The notes beneath the pieces were generated by a model. That model saw only the letters and a list, made by a program, of their open reading frames with translations. It did not search any database and was not told the DNA's origin. Shown here piece after piece: positions 50,818 to 58,444 of a stretch of DNA of 64,000 nucleotides. Source of the stretch: Caldilineaceae bacterium (GTDB lineage Bacteria; Chloroflexota; Anaerolineae; Caldilineales; Caldilineaceae); NCBI GenBank assembly GCA_026645575.1, contig JAPKMW010000004.1, positions 193,597-257,596 on the forward strand. The letters run 5' to 3'. The position numbers and the translations under genes are program-made. The number at the start of each line of letters is the position of its first letter. The stretch's first letter is position 1.

Positions 50818-52008
50818 TTATAATAGAGCAATACTTGCTTTGTCCAAATGCGTTACTAATTTATCACGCAAATTTTCATAATAAGGTGTACCTTGAATTT
50901 CCGGCAACAATGAAATTGCTTGCCGTAAGATTTGGCTTGCTTGTTCGTAGTGCAATGAACCGATCAGCGCTAAAGCCAAACCATCCAGTGCATTAATATG
51001 CCAAATCATATCTCCTAGCTCTTTATAGAACGCTGCTGATTGAATAAAGGCGGTTTGCGCTTTTGAATAATCTTTCTTATCTAGACTGACTAGCCCAATA
51101 TTTGTGAAGATTCTAGCGAGATTTAATTTATCATCATACTGACAAAAAATGTCTTGAGCATTAGCAAAACAGATAAGCGCCAGATCCGGTTCTTTGGCGC
51201 GTTGATAGGCAATCCCCAGATTCATTTGAGCGATACTTCTGTGATAATAGTCACCAATTTTCATAAGCGTTTGTTCAGCTTGTGTAAAATATTTGATTGC
51301 CTCTGCAATTCGCCCCTGCTCATTCAATGCATAGCCGATATTTTGTAAGCTCCAGGCAGACCTTCGAATATCACCAACCACTTGAAATAGTTGTAACGCT
51401 TGGTTATGTAATTGCTCTGCTTGAGACCAATTCCGTTGTCCCATTGCAATCATTCCTTGAATCCGATAGCTTACTGCTTGTTCGACCTGAAACTCAATCG
51501 AAGAATTAGAACGATACAGAGGCAAAATCTTATCTAAATACGCACTTGCTTCCTCATATTGATGAACCAAATGTGCCTGCCATGCTAACTCATTATAGGC
51601 CCGCACTTGACCTAGCAAATAAGACAAATCTTCAAAATGTTTGAGACTGGCCCAAAGCCATCGCCGGGATTCAGCAAAACGGCTCAACAACCGGTAGAGC
51701 AACCCAATTTGTAATTCACATTCCGCTACCGTTTGGACATCGTCTAAGCTCTGTGCAACGTACAGGCCCTTTTCTAAATAGGGAATCCACTCCTCGCGGA
51801 AGCCGGCCTGCTCCATTTTGGGGGCCAGCGCCAGCAACAGTGCGCGCGTCGCCGGCCATGCACCCGGTGTATTGAGGGCAAAGCTCAAAATATGCCACGC
51901 CTGTTGGCGGTCCGCTTCCGACACAACGGCGGCTGCCTGTATGCGGTCAAGGGAAGTCTGGACGCCAGCGATAGTATAATGGGTGAAAAGCGCACTGATC
52001 GATTGCAT
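50818..52008 (-). CDS. TPR-repeat protein (split receptor half)
   Basis: 396 residues made almost entirely of tetratricopeptide-type repeats, e.g. AECELQIGLLYRLLSRFAESRRWL, RIQGMIAMGQRNWSQAEQLH and ARIFTNIGLVSLDKKDYSKAQTAF. No enzymatic or membrane segment. Its ATG lies one base after the stop of the NB-ARC gene upstream (TAA-T-ATG), so the two are translationally coupled. Together they equal one HTH-NB-ARC-TPR regulator as encoded in a single gene at 47913-50366. The pair is best seen as a split STAND regulator, with this half as the ligand sensor. AT-rich codon use in its C-terminal half differs from the neighbours. Confidence 0.85.
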   Translation of the reverse strand: MQSISALFTHYTIAGVQTSLDRIQAAAVVSEADRQQAWHILSFALNTPGAWPATRALLLALAPKMEQAGFREEWIPYLEKGLYVAQSLDDVQTVAECELQIGLLYRLLSRFAESRRWLWASLKHFEDLSYLLGQVRAYNELAWQAHLVHQYEEASAYLDKILPLYRSNSSIEFQVEQAVSYRIQGMIAMGQRNWSQAEQLHNQALQLFQVVGDIRRSAWSLQNIGYALNEQGRIAEAIKYFTQAEQTLMKIGDYYHRSIAQMNLGIAYQRAKEPDLALICFANAQDIFCQYDDKLNLARIFTNIGLVSLDKKDYSKAQTAFIQSAAFYKELGDMIWHINALDGLALALIGSLHYEQASQILRQAISLLPEIQGTPYYENLRDKLVTHLDKASIALL

Positions 52009-52009
52009 A

Positions 52010-53446
52010 TTACCGATTTGTGTTCCACTTCAATACCTGCTCCTGCAAAAAGGTGCGTGTCAGGGCGTGAATGGTATAGCGCCGTTCATGCAACCCGCCG
52101 CGGCTATCGACCAGACTGAGCGCGACCAGGCGTTCCAAGGCGTCGCTAACGGCGGCGGCACCCAAATTGGCGGCGGCGGCCATGCGCGTCAGATAGTCGA
52201 GATCGCCGCCGGCTTCCGTCACCAGCGGCATGAGCAACAAGGTCTGTTGCGCGACTGCGTCGAGTTGTTCCCACACCTGCCAGTAGATGTAGCGGTAGAG
52301 CTGTTCCACGCGATAGCCTTGGGCGGCCTGCAAGGCGGACAGCACCCGGTCAAGCGGGTGAATATGAGTCTGCCCAACCACCAGCCGTAAGGCCAGTGGG
52401 TTGCCGCCGACGGTGGCATAGATTCGCTGTAAGGTAGTGTCATCTGCCCCGACCAGATCGGGAAGATTGCGTACCTGCGCCTCCTGCCGCACCAACAGCA
52501 ACGCATCGGTGGCGCTCAACTCTGACAAGGTGTAGTGAAAGATGTCATTCTCATGAAAGCGACTGACGCGACTGGTGAGCAAGAACTTGGTCGGGTTGGC
52601 CAGTTCACGCAAGAGGCTCAGTAGACTCTCGATATCGAGTAGCGTCTCCAGATTGTCGATCACAATCAGGTGAGGTTGGCTGCGCAGCCGCTGTTGCAAC
52701 ATGGTCCGCTTCTGTTCCAGGGTGAGAACCGCAGTGCCGACAGCGTCGCTCAGCAATTGCTTGACCAGCGCATCGACCAGCGCCTCTGTTGTCAAGGCTG
52801 GTTTGGGAACCGGTTTAATGGCGCCGCCGCCATTAAAAACCTGTTGCCGCGCCGTAACCCAGGCAAAATCCTGCCACTGGTGGCCCCCTAACAAGTGGCG
52901 CGCCAGCGCATCGGCCAGCGCTGTCTTGCCGATGCCGCCAATGCCCTCAATGGCGATCAACCAGGGCGGGCCGGCGCCATTGATCTGGTCGGCCAGCCTG
53001 ACCATATGGACTGTACTACCAATCAGTTGGTGATAGGTGGGTGTCTCCAGGCGAGTAGCAAAGCGCGCCAAACGGCTGGCGCGCGCCTCATGCTCCTGCT
53101 CTTGCAAAAGAACCGTTAAGCGAATCAGCGCCTCGCGTTGCTTGCGCCAAACGGTGCCTTCAGCAATATGCAAGATGTTGGCAATACGGTGGCCCGGCTC
53201 CTCCCGAAGAAAGCGTAGTTCCAGCACTTTCTGGTACTCTGGCTCTTCGCGGGCTAGCAAGGCAAAAGAATTCGCTAAAAGTTCGTTCGTCGTGCGCCGA
53301 ATTGCGCCATCATAGGTGGGTGCGAGTTGTTGCCACAGGAGCAGATCGCTGAACGGTGTACCGTGCGCATCGCTCTGGCGCCAAAGGGTCAATGCTTGAT
53401 GGACGGCTTCTTCGGTCGGAATCGGCGTTACCGTCGCTGCGACCAT
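52010..53446 (-). CDS. HTH-NB-ARC ATPase (split STAND regulator)
   Basis: 478 residues from ATG 53446, with GGAGG 11 bases upstream. Residues 68-115 form a sigma-70 region-4-like HTH (LELRFLREEPGHRIANILHIAEGTVW), not the XRE type of its neighbour. The NB-ARC core has P-loop GIGGIGKT (168-175), Walker B LIVIDNLE, LLTSRVSRF and GGNPLALRL. It stops before any TPRs, which are supplied by the next gene one base away. A promoter lies upstream at 53542-53570. Ligand and target genes are unknown; the regulated gene may be the DJ-1-like or protease genes across the divergent region. Confidence 0.88.
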   Translation of the reverse strand: MVAATVTPIPTEEAVHQALTLWRQSDAHGTPFSDLLLWQQLAPTYDGAIRRTTNELLANSFALLAREEPEYQKVLELRFLREEPGHRIANILHIAEGTVWRKQREALIRLTVLLQEQEHEARASRLARFATRLETPTYHQLIGSTVHMVRLADQINGAGPPWLIAIEGIGGIGKTALADALARHLLGGHQWQDFAWVTARQQVFNGGGAIKPVPKPALTTEALVDALVKQLLSDAVGTAVLTLEQKRTMLQQRLRSQPHLIVIDNLETLLDIESLLSLLRELANPTKFLLTSRVSRFHENDIFHYTLSELSATDALLLVRQEAQVRNLPDLVGADDTTLQRIYATVGGNPLALRLVVGQTHIHPLDRVLSALQAAQGYRVEQLYRYIYWQVWEQLDAVAQQTLLLMPLVTEAGGDLDYLTRMAAAANLGAAAVSDALERLVALSLVDSRGGLHERRYTIHALTRTFLQEQVLKWNTNR

Positions 53447-53541
53447 AGATGGAATCGCCTCCGCTATAAAGTTATGAACAATTATTTCGGGACAACCATA
53501 TATATTGTAAGTTGTGTGATAGCTCAACAAGAATTGTCCAA

Positions 53542-53570
53542 AGCATAACAAAAGTTTAATTGATTGTCAA
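53542..53570 (-). promoter_or_regulatory. Putative sigma-70 promoter of the split STAND operon
   Basis: On the minus strand: TTGACA (53570-53565), 17-bp spacer, TATGCT (53547-53542). About 90 bases of leader precede the start codon. Confidence 0.5.
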
Positions 53571-53741
53571 TGGTTTTTCAAAAATAGATCGCATTGTTAG
53601 GAAACCGCAAAGTCAATAGCTTACCTGAAGAAAATGTTATGGTTTTTGATAGAAGAAGATGAGTAATGCGTGAGTTCGCGATCAGAATGCGTATAGGAGT
53701 ATAAGAGCATCAGTGTTGGCAAAACGAGAGGATAGAAGCGC

Positions 53742-54182
53742 ATGGCGATCAACCAACGCTGCGCGCTGGTGCTATGGGGCGCAGCCTGTGATGAAGCGGT
53801 TGCGGCCATCTTTGTAACGGGATTGCGCAGCGCTGGTCTGCGGGTATGGGTCGTTGGCGTCAGCGGGCGACGCGTTGCCGGCGCTCATGGGTTGCGCATT
53901 CAACCGGATCTGCTGCCCCAACAAGCGCTGGCTTTGGTCAAACAGGTTGGCTGTGTCGTGATCCCGTGCGCCGAATTGTTGCTGGCGCGTTTTCAGGATG
54001 ATCCGAGCGTGGATGCGTTATTACGTAGTACAGCGGAAGCGCAAGCCCAGTTTGTTGTGCCGGCCACCTGTACCCAGCCTGTGTTGGCCTACACCACCGC
54101 CTTGCTCATCTACCCGTCGGTGGAGCGATTGGTTCCCTTTGTCGCCATGCTAGCGGAAACAATCGCGCCGGGGATGCCATAG
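53742..54182 (+). CDS. Small possible DJ-1/PfpI-like protein
   Basis: 146 residues from ATG 53742 (GAGAGGATAG upstream). Alternating strands and helices with a CVVIPCAELL strand and a VPATCTQPVLAYT segment recall the DJ-1/PfpI fold, where a Cys after the fifth strand is the nucleophile; here Cys at about residue 109 could fill that place. The similarity is weak and I would not assign an enzyme activity. It is divergent from the STAND pair and lies upstream of the double protease on the same strand, 248 bp away with a palindrome between. Confidence 0.45.
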   Translation: MAINQRCALVLWGAACDEAVAAIFVTGLRSAGLRVWVVGVSGRRVAGAHGLRIQPDLLPQQALALVKQVGCVVIPCAELLLARFQDDPSVDALLRSTAEAQAQFVVPATCTQPVLAYTTALLIYPSVERLVPFVAMLAETIAPGMP

Positions 54183-54230
54183 AACCAGACCGCAGTAGCC
54201 GCAATCAGGCCGGGTTATGAGTAGCGTCAA

Positions 54231-54258
54231 CGTAGGGGGAGTCCCTAGACTCCCTACG
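54231..54258. repeat. Short palindrome (GTAGGG family, diverged)
   Basis: CGTAGGGGGAGTC pairs with GACTCCCTACG with a two-base bulge and a short loop, upstream of the double-protease gene. Confidence 0.7.
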
Positions 54259-54429
54259 CTGTTGCTGTTACTGGAATTTCCATGGCAAAAGCGTTTATGG
54301 ATGGTAGGCAGGAGTTGCGCACCTCCTGTGCTGACAGATCTCCGGAGACCGGTCAGCGCTGCCTGGCGCGTGTATAGCTTTTGTAAGCTTTGTTATTGAA
54401 TGGTCAATGCCAAGAAAGGAATCTCCCCG

Positions 54430-57400
54430 ATGTCGTACACTTATTATGCCAACGGACAGCTAGTTGAACTGGAAGTGGATGAAGATGTGGTGGCCGTGCG
54501 CTTCACCGAACCGGCGGAACACAGTCTGCGGGCGGCAGTGGCGGGGGCGGCTAACCTGGCCCCCTTTGGTGAACGGATCGAACTGCCGGAGGAAAAGTTT
54601 ACCATCTTGCCGGTAGCCCAAATCGCCAAACCGCGTCATGAGCGCTATCTGGCCGCCGTTGCGCAACTGGAGCAGGGCGATGAGGTGACGCGCGTGGCGC
54701 CGGTCTTCAAACTGGGTGACAAGCGCGCCGTCGCCACCGACCGTTTGCTCATCGGCCTGAAAGAAGCGGGCAAGAAGGCGCGCAAGCTATTGCGCGATCA
54801 CGGATTGAAGGTGCTGGAAGAGTTTGGCGACGGCGCCGAGTTTTTAGTGCAACTGCCACCTGAAAGCGATCCCTTTGCCACCCTGGCCGACCTTCAACAA
54901 CTGGCCGAGGTGGCCTATGTCGAGCCTGATCTGGTGATTGTCGGTCAGCATACCAGGCGGGTGGCTGTCTCCGGGGCTGCGGGCAACGATCCGTTGCTGC
55001 CCAAGCAATATGCAGCGCAAATTACTAAAGCCGTAGACGCTTGGACCAGCCAGCAAGGACGACCGGAGATCAAGATCGCAATTCTGGATGAAGGCGTGGA
55101 TACACAACACGAGGATCTGGTTGCCGCCATCAAAGGCGGCTTCGATGCCACGGATAATGATGAATTTCAGGAACCCAACCAGTGGGATGGGCATGGCACG
55201 GCTTGCGCTGGCCTCGCTGCCGCTGTTTCCAACAACAATCTGGGGGTGCGCGGCATTGGCGCCGGTTGTTCATTGTTGGCCGTGCGGATCGCCTATTCGT
55301 CGGAACCTGGCTCCGATCACTGGGTGACGAACAATGGCTGGATTCGGCGTGCGATCGACTGGGCGTGGCGGAAGGGGGCCGATGTTTTGAGCAATAGTTG
55401 GGGCGGCGGTTGGCCCTCAACGGCGGTTACCCTGGCCTTTGAACGGGCGCGCACGCAGGGGCGCGCTGGCAAAGGCTGTGTCATCGTCATCGCCGCCGGC
55501 AACGACAGCGGTCCGGTGGACTTCCCCGGCACCTTACCCAACGTCCTGACCGTCTCGGCCAGCAACGAGTTTGATGAATTTAAGACCAAGAGCAGTCGCG
55601 ACGGCGAACAGTGGTGGGGATCGAACTTTGGCCCGGAAGTCACTGTGGCGGCGCCCGGCGTTCACAACTACACCACCGATATTACCGGCGCCGGTGGCTA
55701 CAATGGTCAATCCAATGGTCATTATGTCTCCAATTTCAATGGCACTTCTTCGGCGACCCCTATTGTGGCCGGCGCCGTGGGCTTGATCCTTTCGGCCAAC
55801 GCCAACCTGGGCGAAGCTGCGGTGCGCGCCATCATTCGTGATACCGCCGACAAAGTGGGAGGCCAGCCCTATTTTCAGGGGCGCAATGACCAGATGGGCT
55901 ATGGTCGCCTGAATGTGGCGCGGGCGGTGGCAGCGGCGCGCGCCCAGAGTGGCGGCGCCGTGGGGCCAGTCACCAACGGCCTGCCGCCAGTCACCAATGG
56001 CGTGCCGTCGATCATGGACGCGGCGGCGGGCGGACAGAGTTTACAAGAGAAACTGGAACAGATTGTCGCCTTGACGCCGGAGCAACGGGTGTTGCTGCTC
56101 GACCAGGCGCTGCACTTGCTGGATAACTACTATGTCCATCTGCCACTCAAACGGGCCATGCACGCCATCGACCCGGTGCAACGGCTAAAATTGTTGCGCA
56201 ATCGCCTGGACAGCCTGAGTGATCGCCAGTTCCACAGCGAATTGCTGGCGATCTTCAACGGCCTGCGCGATTTACACACCAACTATCTGCTGCCGGACCC
56301 CTACCGGCGGATGCGGATCTTCCTGCCTTTTCTGATTGAGGAGTTCTACGAAAATGGCAAACGCGCCTTTATGGTCTCCAAGGTGCAGACTGGCTTTACC
56401 CACCCAACCTTTCAGCCGGGGGTACTCCTCACCCACTGGAATGGGCTACCGATTGCGCGCGCCATTGCCCTCAATGCCGATCGCAACGCCGGCAGCAATG
56501 ACGATGCTCGCCATGCCCGTGGCCTGGAACGCATGACCGTTCGCCCGTTGATCATGACCTTGCCGCCAGAGGAAGAGTGGGTGGACGTGCGTTACAAGGT
56601 CGGTGACGTCAGCTATGATCTGCGCTTTGTCTGGCAGGAATTGCCGCCCCTGGCCGGCGACATCCAGTGGTCGAGCGCCGATCAGAGCGACCTGGGGCTG
56701 GATCTACAGACGGAAGCAGCCCGGTTGATGAAGAAAGAACTCTTCGCACCGGCTGCCATGAAGATTGCCGAAGATGTCGCCCACTATCGGGCGGGCGCTA
56801 TGAGCGACGCTGCCGCGCCCGACCTGAACAAGGTGAGTTTGCTGCCGGATAATTTCGCCTTCCGCACGGTTGCCACACCGCACGGCCCGATCGGCTATCT
56901 CCGCATCTACTCCTTCTCACGGCAAGTGCAGGTGGAGACCTTTGTCGAGGAGTTCGTCACCGAGTTTCAACGGATTCTCGGCCTGTTGCCCGCCACTGGC
57001 TTGATCATCGATGTGCGCGGTAACGGCGGCGGCTTTATTTATGCCGGCGAATTGATTCTTCAGTTTCTGACCAAAGAACGGATTCAGCCAGAACCGTTCC
57101 ACCTGATCAACACCTTTGCCACCCAGCAACTCTGTGAACAGGTTGCCTTTATGCAGGAATGGCAAGAATCGATTGCGCTCTCGCTACAGACCGGCGCCGT
57201 CTATTCCCAGGGCTTCGCCTTAACCCCGCCGGCGCTGGCAAATCAAGTGGGCCGCCTCTATCAGGGGCCAGTTGTGTTGATTACCGATGCCCTCTGTTAC
57301 AGCACAACCGACATCTTTGCCGCCGGTTTCCAAGATCACAATATCGGCCCCATTCTGGGCGTCCACGGCAATACCGGCGCCGGCGGCGCCAATGTGTGGA

Positions 57401-57630
57401 CCCACACCTTCCTGCGCGAGCAGTTTGGTGGCGGCGGTTTTCAACCGTTGCCGGCCAATGCCAACTTCCGCGTCGCCATTCGTCAATGTGCGCGTGTGGG
57501 GCGTCGGGCCGGGCTGCCAGTGGAAGACCTGGGGGTGCGCCCCGATCACCGGCATGAGATGACCCGCCGCGATTTGTTAGAGGATAACCACGATTTGATC
57601 CAGCGGGCGGCGGCGCTGCTCTTCCCATAG
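54430..57630 (+). CDS. Subtilisin-like (S8) and S41 tail-specific protease fusion
   Basis: 1066 residues from ATG 54430 (AAGGAA upstream). A non-catalytic N-terminal part of about 200 residues leads to an S8 domain with Asp220 (ILDEGVD), His255 (DGHGTACAG), Asn358 (AAGND) and Ser440 (GTSSATP), a complete subtilase site. After a Gly/Pro linker a C-terminal S41 protease domain carries DLHTNYLLPDP, DVRGNGGGFIYAG and the catalytic serine at Ser958 (CYSTTDIFAAG). No signal peptide is seen, so the protein is probably cytoplasmic or exported in another way. A single-chain S8-S41 protein is unusual. It may process peptides or regulators encoded upstream; that is inference. Confidence 0.9.
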   Translation: MSYTYYANGQLVELEVDEDVVAVRFTEPAEHSLRAAVAGAANLAPFGERIELPEEKFTILPVAQIAKPRHERYLAAVAQLEQGDEVTRVAPVFKLGDKRAVATDRLLIGLKEAGKKARKLLRDHGLKVLEEFGDGAEFLVQLPPESDPFATLADLQQLAEVAYVEPDLVIVGQHTRRVAVSGAAGNDPLLPKQYAAQITKAVDAWTSQQGRPEIKIAILDEGVDTQHEDLVAAIKGGFDATDNDEFQEPNQWDGHGTACAGLAAAVSNNNLGVRGIGAGCSLLAVRIAYSSEPGSDHWVTNNGWIRRAIDWAWRKGADVLSNSWGGGWPSTAVTLAFERARTQGRAGKGCVIVIAAGNDSGPVDFPGTLPNVLTVSASNEFDEFKTKSSRDGEQWWGSNFGPEVTVAAPGVHNYTTDITGAGGYNGQSNGHYVSNFNGTSSATPIVAGAVGLILSANANLGEAAVRAIIRDTADKVGGQPYFQGRNDQMGYGRLNVARAVAAARAQSGGAVGPVTNGLPPVTNGVPSIMDAAAGGQSLQEKLEQIVALTPEQRVLLLDQALHLLDNYYVHLPLKRAMHAIDPVQRLKLLRNRLDSLSDRQFHSELLAIFNGLRDLHTNYLLPDPYRRMRIFLPFLIEEFYENGKRAFMVSKVQTGFTHPTFQPGVLLTHWNGLPIARAIALNADRNAGSNDDARHARGLERMTVRPLIMTLPPEEEWVDVRYKVGDVSYDLRFVWQELPPLAGDIQWSSADQSDLGLDLQTEAARLMKKELFAPAAMKIAEDVAHYRAGAMSDAAAPDLNKVSLLPDNFAFRTVATPHGPIGYLRIYSFSRQVQVETFVEEFVTEFQRILGLLPATGLIIDVRGNGGGFIYAGELILQFLTKERIQPEPFHLINTFATQQLCEQVAFMQEWQESIALSLQTGAVYSQGFALTPPALANQVGRLYQGPVVLITDALCYSTTDIFAAGFQDHNIGPILGVHGNTGAGGANVWTHTFLREQFGGGGFQPLPANANFRVAIRQCARVGRRAGLPVEDLGVRPDHRHEMTRRDLLEDNHDLIQRAAALLFP

Positions 57631-57675
57631 CTGCTGACGTTTTGTAAAAAAAGCCTTAATCGGTTCACCCATCCC

Positions 57676-57738
57676 GTAGGGACGCATGAGTTTAGGAACA
57701 GGTCTGCCCTTGCCACGCCTAAACTCATGCGTCCCTAT
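57676..57738. repeat. Palindrome (CCCGTAGGGACGCATGAGTTTAGG type)
   Basis: 21-bp arms (57676-57696 and 57718-57738) with one mismatch. A partial copy of one arm occurs at 3014. Confidence 0.9.
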
Positions 57739-57762
57739 AGGACAAAAGCGGAAGGTGCTGTG

Positions 57763-58404
57763 ATGGCAAAATTCCTAGTTTCCACGACACCACCGATTGC
57801 AACGCGGCGTGCAGTTGCGCCCCTGTGGGCGGCCCTAGTACAGCCAGGCGCCACCTTTGCACAATTGGCTGCCAGTGAGCATGGCCAGGTGTGGCTGCCG
57901 CTGGGAAGCGCGCTCCTGACCTTCTATCTACACACCTTTGTCCTGACTATAGTGCAATCGGCGCCGCTGGATTGGCGCTTTGCCAGCGGCGTTCTCAACA
58001 TCCTGGTGGGCTGGCCGCTGCGCGTTGCTCTGCTCTATGGCATCGCCCGCTGGATTGCGGGTCCACCGGCGTTGCGCCCCCTCGCCATTCTGAGCGCCTG
58101 GGCCACGCTGCCCTTGACACTGCGGAGCGCCGAGCAAACGCTTTACTTGCTCACCACCGGCCACCCCGTCATCCATCCGGGGTTGGCTGGTCTGCTGGCG
58201 GGGGTTGATCCGGCGCTGCCGCTGGTGAAGCTGGGAGCTTTTGCGCTGGGGTGGCTCGATCTCTTTACCCTCTGGCACCTGGCGCTACTGGTGGTCGCCG
58301 TGCGGATTGGGGCCGGCGCTGCCGCCAGCCGTGCGATCATCACGGTTGCGTTTTACAGCGGGTTTTTCCTGTTGGCGGGTGGTCTGCTAGCATTGCTGTT
58401 CTAG
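57763..58404 (+). CDS. Yip1-family membrane protein
   Basis: 213 residues from ATG 57763 (GGAAGGTG upstream). Four or five hydrophobic segments (for example WLPLGSALLTFYLHTFVLTIV and ILVGWPLRVALLYGIARWI), a LPLVKLGAFALGWLDLFTLWHLALL segment and a C-terminal helix follow the Yip1 domain layout. Its first region, LWAALVQPGATFAQLA, is the usual cytosolic lead-in of Yip1 proteins. Function unknown; it is probably the first gene of an operon with the three exported proteins. Confidence 0.75.
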   Translation: MAKFLVSTTPPIATRRAVAPLWAALVQPGATFAQLAASEHGQVWLPLGSALLTFYLHTFVLTIVQSAPLDWRFASGVLNILVGWPLRVALLYGIARWIAGPPALRPLAILSAWATLPLTLRSAEQTLYLLTTGHPVIHPGLAGLLAGVDPALPLVKLGAFALGWLDLFTLWHLALLVVAVRIGAGAAASRAIITVAFYSGFFLLAGGLLALLF

Positions 58405-58444
58405 TCTTTGTTCTACCCATCCTGTTCTCCCTGTCGAGGCGCAC

